64,000 nt of DNA from Candidatus Marisimplicoccus framensis (lineage in GTDB: Bacteria > Bacteroidota > Bacteroidia > Flavobacteriales > Flavobacteriaceae): positions 248,001-312,000 of the forward strand of contig CAJIZN010000001.1 of the NCBI GenBank assembly GCA_905182065.1. Reading direction: 5' to 3'. Positions within the stretch are counted from its first letter, which is position 1, and each line of letters begins with the position of its first letter. A program made the position numbers and the translations under genes. A model generated the notes under the pieces. It was not told the DNA's origin. It did no database searches and was given only the letters and a program-made list of their open reading frames with translations. Shown piece by piece: positions 40,221-50,037 of the stretch.

Positions 40221-40886
40221 TTAATGCATCATATTATGAAAGATTGCAATAAAAATAAAACCAAAAGGGATAACAATAGAAAAGATTAAAGTAAAAGATT
40301 TAAGTAAATTATAATATCGAGAATTTATACCAACAGTTTTTAGTGAGGAACTAAATCCATGGAGTAAGTGTAACGCTAAAAAAATAAACGATAATGAATA
40401 AAACGAAGTTCTTACAGGACTCTCAAATTTATGAATTAACTCCTCATAATACCTATCAGGATCATTAGGTAAAAACTCAATGTATTTATAATTTATTTCT
40501 GGAACCCAAAAATCATAGAAATGAAGAAATAAGAAAGACAACACTACTCCTCCACTAATAATCATATTTCTTGATATCCATGATGAATTATCTTTCCCTA
40601 CATATCTTGAATAATTTTTACCTCTCGATTTTCTGTTAATAATCTCAAGATAAAAGCCCATTATAAAGTGAAATATAACTCCAAAAATTAAAATTGGTTG
40701 AAGAATAAATTGAACGACAGGGTTTGTCCCCATAAAGTGAGATATCATATTAAATATGCTTTCACTAAAGACAGATGTTATATTTATTAAAAAGTGTTGT
40801 GTTAAAAACACAACAAGGAAAAGACCAGATAAGGCCATTAGTATTTTTCTCCCAATCGAGGAATCTATAAGCTTCATTGCAATCAA
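40221..40886 (-). CDS. sdhC: Succinate dehydrogenase cytochrome b subunit
   Basis: Membrane anchor of complex II, 221 residues (218 if the later Met is used). About five helices fit the single-subunit, di-heme type B anchor of Bacteroidota. Motifs are SSIGRKILMALSGLFLVVFL, TQHFLINITSVF, GVIFHFIMGFYLEI, FLFLHFYDFW and FLALHLLHGFSSSLKTVG, with histidines positioned as heme ligands. I prefer MKLIDSSIGRK as the start. It is first of the operon sdhC-sdhA-S10-sdhB. Confidence 0.92.
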   Translation of the reverse strand: MIAMKLIDSSIGRKILMALSGLFLVVFLTQHFLINITSVFSESIFNMISHFMGTNPVVQFILQPILIFGVIFHFIMGFYLEIINRKSRGKNYSRYVGKDNSSWISRNMIISGGVVLSFLFLHFYDFWVPEINYKYIEFLPNDPDRYYEELIHKFESPVRTSFYSLSFIFLALHLLHGFSSSLKTVGINSRYYNLLKSFTLIFSIVIPFGFIFIAIFHNMMH

Positions 40887-40922
40887 TTATTACTCAAAAT
40901 TAATGCATAAACACTTAAATAA

Positions 40923-43718
40923 CTACTTTATTTGAAATTCCTTTTCTAAATTATCTTTATCAGTCATAATTAAAACCTTGTATGACCCCTTAGTAAGATA
41001 ATCCATTACAGAGTTTTCATTTGATTTAAGATTATAACTTATAAAGTTGAAACCATTATCAAACTTTCCCTGACTAGTATAAAGAGTTTTATTATCAGAG
41101 TCAACAATTGATAATTTATAATCTTTTATCGAAGATGAAAAAAAAGTAAGATCCATATTTGGCTCAAAGGATTCACTCCAAATGCTTCTTTTAGATCCCC
41201 AGGAGTTTGAGTATTTCACATCTTTTAGTGGATACATATATAGAGAAGAGTTTTGAATTTCACTAGATAAATTCTGAATTTCTTCAATATTAGATAGGTA
41301 TATTGACCTACCATGAGTTCCAACTAATAGATGGTTTTCGTCTTTTTGAATCACTAAATCATGAACAGCTGCAGATGTTAATCCACTACTAAATGGCTCC
41401 CATGAACTACCTTGATTTAAAGAGGCGTATACACCATGATCGTTCCCTATATATAAAACATTCCCATTAACATTATCTTCAATAACAACATTGATGGGAG
41501 AATCTGGTAGGTTTGAGCTAATTGACTCCCAAGTTTTTCCATAATTACTGCTTTTAAATAAATATGGGGAAAAATTATCCCATCGATACCCATCAAGTGA
41601 TACATAAATAATATTTTCTTCATGAGATGAAGCATAAAGCTTACTAACCCAAAGATCTTGTGGTAAATCTTTGGAAATATTTTTCCATGTCTTACCACCA
41701 TTCTTCGTTACATATATCATACCATCATCACTTCCAGTGTATATAACATCCTTATTTAATGGAGATTCTGAAATTGTTGTTAAAGTTCCGTATGGTACAT
41801 TTCCCATTTTACCACCATTAGTTAAGTCGTCTGAAATAGTTTTCCATGATTCACCTTTGTCAGTTGACTTATGAAGAAAATTTGATCCATAATATAATAC
41901 ATCTTGATTATGTGATGAAAGACGAATTGGAGTTTGCCAATTAAATCTAAAAGGTGATTGTCCTAACTCGTGAACAGGTTTAATAGATCTTCTTTTACCT
42001 GTTTCTAAATCCAAACGAGAATAAAATCCAAATTGAGATCCCGTGTAAACTATATTTGGGTTTCTATTATCAATTTGAACTTCCATTCCATCTCCACCAA
42101 GTATACTCTTCCAGGGATATTTTCCAGTCATATTCCATCTTTTACTTTCAATAGAATTATGTGGCCCCATCCATACACCATTATCTTGAAGTCCTCCATA
42201 TACATTATATGGTTTTTGATAATCTACATTGATAGAATAAAATTGACCTACTTCAGTTGAATTATTCTTTATCCAATTTTTACCATCATCATAAGTTATA
42301 TTTACCCCACCATCATTTCCATTAATTAAATGTCCTGGTTTATTTGGATTAATCCATAAATCGTGGTGATCTGCATGCACATTCTCTTTACCAATACTAT
42401 AAAAAGTTTTTCCTCCGTCATCAGAAGTTATTAGCGGTACACCGTATGTATATATTTTATCACTGTTATTTGGGTCCACATGAATTTTACCAAAATAATA
42501 ACCGTATGAATAATATAGACCTTCTAGATAAGTTTCATGAGTCTTTTTCCAGGTTTGCCCCCCATCAATACTTTTATATACTTCAGCTCCAATAACAGGA
42601 GTATCAAATAACTCAGAGTTAGCATTTACTAAGTAATTATATAAATCATTTGGTTCTATTTTACCTGAGTTAATATCTGAATTAACTGATTCTGCATTGT
42701 ACTTTCTAGGAAATCTGTTTGATCGAAGAAAGCGATTTAAATCCTCACTCTTTATTTTTTTAAAATCATCAACTGAAATATCTTTAAAAGATTCTTTAGT
42801 TAGACTTTCATTTTCATTTTGAGTCTTTAATTCTCTTCTATACTGGTTATCTAATACAGCATAAGCTATATTTTCATCATAGACAGCAATTCCAATTCGC
42901 CCAACACCTTCTCCAACAGGAAAACCACTATTCTCTTCTGTAATTTTATTCCAAGTATCTCCCCCATCTATACTTTTATATATGGCTGATGATTTTCCAT
43001 CTTCATCTAGATTCCATGCTTTTCTATCCTTTTCCCATGTTGATGCATAAATGATATTAAAGCTATTTGGTGGTGATGCCATATCTATAATTCCAGTTAT
43101 ATCATTTACATAAAGTGTTTTTTTCCACGAACCTCCTCCATCTTTAGTAATATAGACTCCTCTGTTTTCATTTTTTGAATATAAATGACCAGTTACTCCA
43201 ACTACTACATGGTCTTTATTATTTGGATTAATTATGATTTTCCCTATGTGATGACTGTCAATTAGTCCAACATTTACCCAATTTGATCCACTTGGATCTG
43301 TTTTTAAGATACCTATCCCAGAATATGAAGATCTAGATGAATTGTTTTCTCCTGTTCCAACCCATAGTACTTTGTTTTTCCAGTCCATAGTGATTTCACC
43401 AATATTTTGGGTAGGCCAATCCTCTGAAATAGAATTAAAAGAAGTACCATTATTATTTGTATGCCAAACACCCCCTGAAGCATATGCTACATAAAATTCT
43501 GAAGAATCCTCTGGATTCACCTCTAATGCAACAACACGACCACTCATTATAGTTGGACCTATATTTCTGAAATGAATATTTTTAACCCTAGATGAGTTTA
43601 TTAATTGTGCCTTTTTTTGATATGCATCAATTAATTGAGATGCATCTGAAGGCTGAGGTTGAGAATAGCTTACTGAACAAGCTAATAATAGAAAGAAAAT
43701 TATTTTATAGTTCTTCAT
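40923..43718 (-). CDS. Large secreted BNR/VPS10-like beta-propeller protein
   Basis: A 931-residue exported protein with signal peptide MKNYKIIFFLLLACSVSYSQ, then RNIGPTIMSGRVVALEVNP, the usual opening of this Bacteroidota family. At least six BNR/Asp-box-like repeats are visible (SKDGGGSWKK-type ITKDGGGSWKK, SIDGGDTWNK, SIDGGQTWKK, SDDGGKTFYS, STDKGESWKT, TKNGGKTWKN, SSNYGKTWES), consistent with two seven-bladed propellers. The C-terminal ~130 residues lack repeats. No catalytic residues were identified; the gene is often annotated as a glycosyl hydrolase without proof. Confidence 0.85.
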   Translation of the reverse strand: MKNYKIIFFLLLACSVSYSQPQPSDASQLIDAYQKKAQLINSSRVKNIHFRNIGPTIMSGRVVALEVNPEDSSEFYVAYASGGVWHTNNNGTSFNSISEDWPTQNIGEITMDWKNKVLWVGTGENNSSRSSYSGIGILKTDPSGSNWVNVGLIDSHHIGKIIINPNNKDHVVVGVTGHLYSKNENRGVYITKDGGGSWKKTLYVNDITGIIDMASPPNSFNIIYASTWEKDRKAWNLDEDGKSSAIYKSIDGGDTWNKITEENSGFPVGEGVGRIGIAVYDENIAYAVLDNQYRRELKTQNENESLTKESFKDISVDDFKKIKSEDLNRFLRSNRFPRKYNAESVNSDINSGKIEPNDLYNYLVNANSELFDTPVIGAEVYKSIDGGQTWKKTHETYLEGLYYSYGYYFGKIHVDPNNSDKIYTYGVPLITSDDGGKTFYSIGKENVHADHHDLWINPNKPGHLINGNDGGVNITYDDGKNWIKNNSTEVGQFYSINVDYQKPYNVYGGLQDNGVWMGPHNSIESKRWNMTGKYPWKSILGGDGMEVQIDNRNPNIVYTGSQFGFYSRLDLETGKRRSIKPVHELGQSPFRFNWQTPIRLSSHNQDVLYYGSNFLHKSTDKGESWKTISDDLTNGGKMGNVPYGTLTTISESPLNKDVIYTGSDDGMIYVTKNGGKTWKNISKDLPQDLWVSKLYASSHEENIIYVSLDGYRWDNFSPYLFKSSNYGKTWESISSNLPDSPINVVIEDNVNGNVLYIGNDHGVYASLNQGSSWEPFSSGLTSAAVHDLVIQKDENHLLVGTHGRSIYLSNIEEIQNLSSEIQNSSLYMYPLKDVKYSNSWGSKRSIWSESFEPNMDLTFFSSSIKDYKLSIVDSDNKTLYTSQGKFDNGFNFISYNLKSNENSVMDYLTKGSYKVLIMTDKDNLEKEFQIK

Positions 43719-43782
43719 AATACCAATTTTTACTTAAATTATAAACATTATATTAATTTTCTAGATATTTGATAAAAAATAA

Positions 43783-45072
43783 ATGAGATATATTCCTTTA
43801 GATAATTCAATTTATAAGAGAAATCGCTTGAATTTCATGGATCAAATGAAGGGGAATTGTATGGCTATATTTAATTCAAATGATATTTATCCAGTTAGTG
43901 CTGATAGTGAATTACCTTTTGCACAACACAGGGATATGTTTCATTTAGCAGGTATTGATCAAGAAGAAACAATTTTAATTCTATATCCTTCATCAAAAGA
44001 CAGTAAAACAAGGGAAATTCTATTTATAAGAAGATCTGATGAGCATACAAAGATTTGGGAAGGAGATAAATTAAGCAAAGATTTAGCGTCTAAATTATCT
44101 GGTATTGAGAGTATTCACTTTGTAGAGGATTTTAAAAATATTCTTCATTTAATTACAAGTAAAGTAGACACCTTCTATATTAATAAAAATGAACACTACA
44201 GGGCTAATTCTCCAGTAGAAACTAGAGAAGATAGATTCATAAGCTGGTTATTAAAGAAATATCCTGCTCATAAAGTTGCAAAAAGCAATCCAATACTACA
44301 GAGATTAAGATCTATTAAACATATAGATGAGATTGATCAAATCAGAAAAGCATGTCAGATCACTAAAAAGGGTTTTAATCGAGTATTAAAATTTATTAAG
44401 CCAGGTGTTTGGGAATATCAAATTGAAGCTGAATTTATTCATGAATTTATAAATAACTCATCTAAAGGATTTGCATACTCTCCTATTATTGCAAGTGGAC
44501 AAGACAATAATGTTCTTCACTATGTGAAAAATAATAAACAATGTAAAGATGGAGAACTAATTTTAATGGATGTTGGAGCTGAATATGGTAATTATTCTAG
44601 CGATATGACTAGAACTATTCCTGTTTCTGGACATTTTTCAAAAAGGCAAAAAGAAATTTATAATACTGTGCTGAGAGTAAAAAATGAAGCGACCAAACTT
44701 TTAACCGTAGGTAATAACTGGAAAAATTTTCATGATCAAGTAGGTGAAATTATGACTAAAGAATTATTAGATATTAATCTTTTGGATAAAGCTGATATAA
44801 AAAATCAGACCAAAAAAAATCCAGCTTATAAGAAATATTTTATGCATGGAACTTCTCATCACTTAGGACTTGATACTCATGATTATGGTTTACTTGATGA
44901 TCTATTTCAAGAGAATATGGTGTTTACAGTTGAACCTGGTATCTATATTCCAGAAGAAGGTTTTGGAGTTAGACTTGAGGATGATGTTGTAATCCAAACT
45001 AAGGGGGAGCCTATAAACCTGATGGAAGATATCCCTATTGAAACAGATCATATTGAGGAGTTAATGAATTAA
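43783..45072 (+). CDS. M24 aminopeptidase P family protein
   Basis: Xaa-Pro aminopeptidase, 429 residues, cytoplasmic. An N-terminal creatinase/aminopeptidase P domain (about 1-170) is followed by the pita-bread domain. The dimetal ligands are visible: D in LILMDVGAEYGNYSSDMTRT (two Asp), H in MHGTSHHLGLDTHDYG, E in TVEPGIYIPEEG and E in GVRLEDDVV. The start at 43783 (MRYIPLDNSIY) lies in a short divergent gap with the BNR protein gene. Confidence 0.9.
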   Translation: MRYIPLDNSIYKRNRLNFMDQMKGNCMAIFNSNDIYPVSADSELPFAQHRDMFHLAGIDQEETILILYPSSKDSKTREILFIRRSDEHTKIWEGDKLSKDLASKLSGIESIHFVEDFKNILHLITSKVDTFYINKNEHYRANSPVETREDRFISWLLKKYPAHKVAKSNPILQRLRSIKHIDEIDQIRKACQITKKGFNRVLKFIKPGVWEYQIEAEFIHEFINNSSKGFAYSPIIASGQDNNVLHYVKNNKQCKDGELILMDVGAEYGNYSSDMTRTIPVSGHFSKRQKEIYNTVLRVKNEATKLLTVGNNWKNFHDQVGEIMTKELLDINLLDKADIKNQTKKNPAYKKYFMHGTSHHLGLDTHDYGLLDDLFQENMVFTVEPGIYIPEEGFGVRLEDDVVIQTKGEPINLMEDIPIETDHIEELMN

Positions 45073-45618
45073 TTATCTCCTTTTAAGTGAAGCAATTTCA
45101 GTAAAACTTACATTTTCATATTTAAAATCTTGATCAGATATAAGTGATTCAGAAAAATTATCTTTCCAATCTTTATGAAAAGATAGATCATACTGACTAG
45201 GATTATTTATAAAAAACTCGACAGTATAATTATCATCAACATTACCCGGAAGAGACATGTTTCTTGCGTAATGAAAATTATCAATTAAGTTAATATGAGG
45301 CACTAAATCTATAAAAGATTTTACTCCTGTTTTTTCATTAGTAACTAGAGCGTTGATTTTAAGGTAAGGGACGAATCCATTAGGTGGTGTACCCTCTGGA
45401 ATATTTACTTTATCCCAGTTAACTCTTGCTTCTATATGAATATCACTTTTACCTTCTGATAAGTGAAATTTATCTGGATACACTATGTCTTTTATTGCAC
45501 CCTCAAAAATAAATACAATACCAGGCTCAACTCTCTCCTGTCCAATTATTAATTCTTGTGAAATTAAAAGATTAGAGCAAAACAAACATATAATTATATT
45601 TCTGATGAAAAATTTCAT
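45073..45618 (-). CDS. P19/Tp34-like periplasmic metal-binding protein (iron transport associated)
   Basis: A 181-residue exported protein with signal peptide MKFFIRNIIICLFCSNLLIS. The mature part matches the P19 (Campylobacter) / Tp34 family of iron/copper-binding beta-sandwich proteins: SDIHIEARVNW (His and Glu ligands), NGFVPYLKIN, TNEKTG, LVPHINLIDNFHYARNMSLPG and YTVEFFINNP, then FHKDW. In P19 a Met ligand lies in LMPM; here the matching place reads LVPH, a possible Met-to-His change. It follows the SCO gene by 10 bp on the same strand. No FTR1 permease is adjacent. Confidence 0.72.
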   Translation of the reverse strand: MKFFIRNIIICLFCSNLLISQELIIGQERVEPGIVFIFEGAIKDIVYPDKFHLSEGKSDIHIEARVNWDKVNIPEGTPPNGFVPYLKINALVTNEKTGVKSFIDLVPHINLIDNFHYARNMSLPGNVDDNYTVEFFINNPSQYDLSFHKDWKDNFSESLISDQDFKYENVSFTEIASLKRR

Positions 45619-45628
45619 ATTTAGATTT

Positions 45629-46294
45629 TTAGTTAGATTCTTCTTTTTTGAGAATTTTAATATCTTGAATTAGATTATCCATTACATCACTATCTGTTCC
45701 ATCATAAAAACCTCTTATTCTTCTCTGAGAATCCACTAGCACAAAATTTTCAGTATGGATCATATCATAAAAATCTGAACCTTCTATGTCCTCTGCAACT
45801 AAGTAAGACTTTCTGGCTAGATTATATATTTGTTTCTTATCACCTGTAACCATATTCCATTTAGAGTCAACAACACCTTTTTCTTGAGAATATTTTTTTA
45901 GAACACTAACTGAATCAATTTCTGGAGTTACAGTATGTGAAAGAAGAAGCACTTCATCATCATCAATAAATTCATTCTGAAGGATAATCATATTATCTTT
46001 CATTATTGGGCAAATTCCTGGGCAAGTGGTGAAGAAAAAGTCTGCTATATAAATTTTTCCATCGTAAGTTTCATTTGTAACAATTTTATCATTTTGATTA
46101 AATAATTTAAAGTCCTTAATCTTATGAAATCTTTTTACATGTTGAACAGTACTGTCAACAAGTTGAAATTTAACCATGTTTGGTTGATAAATGGGTAGTT
46201 TTTTTTCTGGAGTTAATACATTATTGAACATAAAAACAGTAGCCACCGATATCGAAAGCATGATAAATGTAAAAAGTCCATATTTTTTTAACAT
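45629..46294 (-). CDS. SCO1/SenC family protein
   Basis: A 221-residue thioredoxin-fold protein anchored by one N-terminal helix (about 6-26). It has the copper-binding C91-x3-C95 motif in FFFTTCPGICPIM and the partner His in MIHTENFVLVD. The family delivers copper to CuA centres or acts as a thiol-disulfide reductase in the envelope. Cytochrome oxidase genes are not in the window. Co-transcription with the P19-like gene suggests a metal-handling pair. Confidence 0.9.
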   Translation of the reverse strand: MLKKYGLFTFIMLSISVATVFMFNNVLTPEKKLPIYQPNMVKFQLVDSTVQHVKRFHKIKDFKLFNQNDKIVTNETYDGKIYIADFFFTTCPGICPIMKDNMIILQNEFIDDDEVLLLSHTVTPEIDSVSVLKKYSQEKGVVDSKWNMVTGDKKQIYNLARKSYLVAEDIEGSDFYDMIHTENFVLVDSQRRIRGFYDGTDSDVMDNLIQDIKILKKEESN

Positions 46295-46369
46295 ATTATT
46301 TTTAAATGTCTTGGCAAAGATAATTCAAGGAATTAAAAAAATATTAAATTTGCTCTTTAAAATTAAAAT

Positions 46370-47690
46370 ATGTCTCCAGAATTTTTTATTAAAGCAGCTC
46401 CAACTATTATTGTCACTTTCAATTTTAGTTTTTCTTCATGAATTAGGTCATTTTATTCCAGCCAAGTTGTTTGGAACAAGAGTTGAAAAATTTTATTTAT
46501 TTTTTGATATAAAGTATTCATTATTTAAGAAGAAAATTGGTGACACAGTTTTTGGAATTGGTTGGCTGCCTCTTGGAGGATATGTTAAGATTTCTGGAAT
46601 GATAGATGAAAGTTTTGACAAAGAACAAATGCAAAAACCTCCTCAGCCCTGGGAATTTAGATCAAAACCAACTTGGCAAAGACTTATTATTATGTTAGGT
46701 GGTGTTACAGTAAATCTATTTCTTGGATTCTTTATATACATGATGATCTTTTTTGTATGGGGAAAAGATACACTCCCTCAAGAAAACATTCCACTTGGTT
46801 TTGAACCATCAACAATTATTCAAGAAATTGGTTTTGAAAAAGGAGATAAAATACTAGATGTAGATGGGAAAGAACTTGATAATGTATTAGAAATAAATAA
46901 GATGTTGCTTTTAAGACCTGTTAAGAAAATAAGAGTAGAAAAGTTAACTGGTAATATTGAGAATATATCTATACCTGAGAATATTGGTAGTGACATTTTT
47001 CAAAGTGGTCAAATTAATAGTTTTGTACCTCTCTTTAGTGCAACTGTAGATTCAGTATTAAATGATTCTCCTGCTCAATATTCTGGAATGCAAGCTGGTG
47101 ATAAAATTATATCAGTAAATGGTGAAACTATATATGATTGGTCATCCTTTCAAAATTGGATTACTAATAATCCCATTGATATTATTGATGTAATAGTTGA
47201 AAGAGGTAGCTCTAATTATAGTTTAACAATTGATCGAAATGACGAAGGATTGATTGGAGTTTTTAAACAAAAAACTGGAATTGAAACAATAAATGTTAAG
47301 GTAGGGCTTGTTGATAGCATAACTCAAGGATTTAATTATGGGTATTGGATACTTTATGAATATGTTGCTGGCTTCTCATTTGTTTTTACAAAAAAAGGTG
47401 CACAACAACTTGGAGGGTTTGGCACAATAGGTAATTTATTTCCAGCAAAATGGGATTGGAAAAGTTTTTGGTCATCAACTGCTTTAATATCAATAATTTT
47501 AGCTTTTATGAATGTTCTTCCTATTCCAGCTTTAGATGGAGGTCATGTAATGTTCCTTATATATGAAATGATTTCAGGAAAAAAACCAAGTGATAGATTT
47601 ATGGAAGTGTCGACTATGATCGGATTCTTTTTACTAATTGCAATTGTACTTTACGCAAACCTAAATGATGTCTTTAGGGCTTTTGCATAA
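46370..47690 (+). CDS. rseP: RIP metalloprotease RseP (apparent +1 frameshift near the start)
   Basis: Site-2 protease of the inner membrane. The HELGHF zinc motif, two PDZ-like domains (QEIGFEKGDKILDVDG and YSGMQAGDKIISVNGE) and FMNVLPIPALDGGHV are clear in the frame ending at 47690. The family N-terminus, MSPEFFIKAA-QLLLSLSIL, is split: the ATG at 46370 gives MSPEFFIKAA in one frame, and QLLLSLSILVFLHELGH continues in the other. Removing one C from the CC at 46400-46401 restores it. A longer open frame from 46191 overlaps the SCO gene and is unlikely. Because rseP is usually important, a sequence error is the likeliest cause. Confidence 0.85.
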
Positions 47691-47723
47691 TTAAAAAAGG
47701 CCAAGTATAATATACCTGGCCTT
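47691..47723 (-). terminator. Terminator of the ZnuD-like receptor gene
   Basis: On the minus strand AAGGCCA and TGGCCTT arms (47697-47703 and 47717-47723) flank an inner GTATA/TATAC pairing, and six T follow (47696-47691). It sits between the convergent rseP and TonB receptor genes and has its T-run on the receptor side. Confidence 0.65.
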
Positions 47724-47750
47724 CATTCAAAAATAAAACCTATTAATAAA

Positions 47751-49814
47751 CTAGAACTTATATTTTAATCCCACTGAAATATTTCTTCCCATTTCTTCAA
47801 TTCCAGCAGTTTTAAATCTTGATAAGTGATCATAGTATTCTTTATCAAATACATTATTCACACTCCAGAAAATATTTAAATCATTCTCTAGAAAAGATGT
47901 CATCCAATTACCTGAAAGGTTTAAAATAGAATATCCATCAGTCTCTTCTTCAAACATTGAAACCCTTCCTTGTTTTGCTTTAGCTAAAAAGTCAATTTCA
48001 AAAGAGTAATTACTTGAAAAGTCTATATTGAATACCTGATTGAAAGTTAAAGGAGAAATAAATGGTAATGCTTCTCCATCAGCAGATTCAGCAAAAATAT
48101 ATTCTAGCGAAGTATTATAGCTTAACCAGTCAAAACCAGTCTTTTTGTCAAAGCTAATTTCTCCACCATAAAGCTCTGAGTCTTGTTGCATGTAATTGAA
48201 TACAGCAAACCCATCCATTCTATCACGAGAAGGAGAGATATATATATAATCAGAGATATCATTATAAAATAAATTAAAAGAAACTGATGAATCTTCATTA
48301 TTTATATCAAAAGATATATCTGTTTGAAAACTTTTCTCAGCAACTAAATTTACATTACCCTTTTCATATCTAAAAGTACCGTGGTGAACACCATCAGCAA
48401 ATAACTCAATTAGGTTAGGAGCTCTATAACCTGAACCAATATTAAACCTTAATGAAGAGTTTTTAAAGTCTCTTTTTATTCCAACTGATCCATTAAAGTT
48501 AGAAAAATCTGCAGATCCCATGTCAGAAGATATAGATCTGTTATCATATCTTACACCTAGTAAAGCTGCGCCATTTTCCATAGTGATTTGTCCTAAAGCA
48601 TAAAGTCCAAAATCTTTCTTTTCAGCATCAGGGATTAATTCCTCATGACCAAAGTTTTTATTTTCTTGTGAAAGAATATTTGCACCAATAGTAAGATTTA
48701 AATTATCTGATTGTGGCATTACTAAACTAATATCTAAAGTATTCGTAGATAATTCCATATCAAGCTCTGCTTCACCTTCTTCATGACCTTCATGACCCTC
48801 TTCATCGTGGTCATCGTGACCCTCTTCCTCGTGGTCATCATGACCTTCTTCCTCTTCGTGACCACCAAACTCTTTTCTATCATTTAGTTGTCTACCTAGA
48901 GTTACATTAAGTTCATGATCATTACCTAGATCAAAAGTGTTTACCCATGTTAAGGTTGTGTGAGATAATTCTTGATAGTGATCTTCATGACCCTCTTCAT
49001 CATGGTCATCGTGACCCTCTTCATCATGGTCATCGTGACCCTCTTCATCGTGGTCATCATGACCTTCTTCCATGTGAGGAAGACCAAGCTCAGAAAAATT
49101 CATACTCAATCTTAGATCTGATGAAAATTTTTCAGTTTCATATTTAAGACCTGCTTGAATGTCATTTTCTTTAAACCATGTATTTTCTACTTCTCCATCA
49201 GGAGTTGAAAAGCTTTGGTTATCCACCATATTAGCTCTTGCCAGATAAGAAAATTTACCCGATGATCCTTTTATTCCAAGATTATTGGTTATCCCATTAT
49301 AATTGGAGTTGTAAAGACCCATATAATCGACAGAAAAATCATTAGAGTATCTCTCAGGTTCAATGTAAAGGACTCCACCCATTGCATCACTTCCATATAA
49401 CACATAACTAGGTCCTTTAATTACTTCAATAGAGTTAATTCCTGAAGTAGATACACCAATTCCGTGTTCATCACCCCATTGTTGGTTTTCTAATCTTACT
49501 CCTTGAGAGTAAACAACAACTCTATCATAGCTTAGTCCACGAATTGATGGTTTTGAAATTCCTGGTCCAGTACTTACTATAGATACACCAGGTAATTTTG
49601 AAATTGACTTACTGATATATTGTTGTAAAATTGGGTTTAGATCATTAAAGATAATTTTATCAACTTTTATTACTGATTTACCAAGAGTTTGATTAAATGG
49701 TAAACTTAATACTATCTCATCCAGTTCGACCGTTTGGTCATTAACTTGTGAGAATGTTACTTGAGAAGCAAATAGCATTATCGCTATTAAACTCAGTGTA
49801 TATAATTTTTTCAT
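47751..49814 (-). CDS. TonB-dependent receptor with His/Asp/Glu-rich loops (ZnuD-like, zinc)
   Basis: A 687-residue outer-membrane receptor with no N-terminal carboxypeptidase domain. The signal peptide ends near VTFSQ; the plug has VDKIIFNDLNPILQQYISKS and SYDRVVVYSQGVRLENQQWG, then GSDAMGGVLYIEP. Two extracellular-loop segments hold octad repeats of type EEGHDDHD, four in the first (about residue 250-283) and three in the second (about 322-350). Such loops are typical of ZnuD-like zinc receptors, so zinc is the best guess; nickel or copper is possible. The barrel ends with WSVNNVFDKEYYDHLSRF. Upstream lie two small His-rich exported proteins. Confidence 0.88.
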   Translation of the reverse strand: MKKLYTLSLIAIMLFASQVTFSQVNDQTVELDEIVLSLPFNQTLGKSVIKVDKIIFNDLNPILQQYISKSISKLPGVSIVSTGPGISKPSIRGLSYDRVVVYSQGVRLENQQWGDEHGIGVSTSGINSIEVIKGPSYVLYGSDAMGGVLYIEPERYSNDFSVDYMGLYNSNYNGITNNLGIKGSSGKFSYLARANMVDNQSFSTPDGEVENTWFKENDIQAGLKYETEKFSSDLRLSMNFSELGLPHMEEGHDDHDEEGHDDHDEEGHDDHDEEGHEDHYQELSHTTLTWVNTFDLGNDHELNVTLGRQLNDRKEFGGHEEEEGHDDHEEEGHDDHDEEGHEGHEEGEAELDMELSTNTLDISLVMPQSDNLNLTIGANILSQENKNFGHEELIPDAEKKDFGLYALGQITMENGAALLGVRYDNRSISSDMGSADFSNFNGSVGIKRDFKNSSLRFNIGSGYRAPNLIELFADGVHHGTFRYEKGNVNLVAEKSFQTDISFDINNEDSSVSFNLFYNDISDYIYISPSRDRMDGFAVFNYMQQDSELYGGEISFDKKTGFDWLSYNTSLEYIFAESADGEALPFISPLTFNQVFNIDFSSNYSFEIDFLAKAKQGRVSMFEEETDGYSILNLSGNWMTSFLENDLNIFWSVNNVFDKEYYDHLSRFKTAGIEEMGRNISVGLKYKF
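48775..48860 (-). repeat. 24-bp tandem repeats encoding His/Asp/Glu octads, block 2
   Basis: Three imperfect 24-bp units within the receptor gene encode EEGHDDHE, EEGHDDHD and EEGHEGHE. The units read as CTCTTCxTCGTGGTCATC on the plus strand. They resemble block 1 about 120 bp away, so the two loops probably spread by slippage or duplication and may vary in copy number between strains. Confidence 0.75.
48978..49065 (-). repeat. 24-bp tandem repeats encoding His/Asp/Glu octads, block 1
   Basis: About four 24-bp units encode EEGHDDHD three times and EEGHEDHY once. The plus-strand unit contains GACCCTCTTCATCATGGTCA. Near-exact nucleotide identity between units indicates recent expansion. The loop would form a cluster of more than ten metal ligands at the cell surface. 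Confidence 0.78.
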
Positions 49815-49874
49815 ATTTTTTTTTAAAAGATTTATAAAATCTCCCCCAAATTAATGAGGGAGATATATCATAGT

Positions 49875-50006
49875 TTATCTCACTTCAACATATGCAATGT
49901 GATCATGGTCATCATGATCATCATGATCATCATGGTCATCTTTTTCACAAGAAACAGCTGTAAGTGTAGCGAACATAAACATTGTAAATAATAAGTACTT
50001 TTTCAT
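49875..50006 (-). CDS. Small His/Asp-repeat lipoprotein (43 residues)
   Basis: Direct translation from the ATG at 50006 gives a lipoprotein signal MKKYLLFTMFMFATLTAVSC. The mature part is EKDDHDDHDDHDDHDHIAYV then EVR, ending at TAA 49875. Five His in a DDH/DH repeat make it a probable surface or periplasmic metal chelator. It lies 61 bp upstream of the His-rich TonB receptor on the same strand, so it is most likely the first gene of that operon. It is too short for ordinary gene callers. I know no named family. Confidence 0.72.
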   Translation of the reverse strand: MKKYLLFTMFMFATLTAVSCEKDDHDDHDDHDDHDHIAYVEVR

Positions 50007-50037
50007 AATTTAAGATTTTTGAATATTAATGATTATC

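Noticed and set aside
42033-42260. Plus-strand 75-residue ORF inside the BNR protein gene
   Set aside because: It is antisense to a well-supported gene and has no homology-like motif or promoter.
46191-46369. N-terminal extension of the rseP frame back to 46191
   Set aside because: It overlaps the start of the SCO gene and carries no family sequence; the native N-terminus is found at 46370 in another frame.
48947-49147. Plus-strand ORF with HHGHRDPLHHGHRD-like repeats
   Set aside because: It is the antisense reading of the 24-bp repeats in the TonB receptor gene; the repeats keep any frame open.
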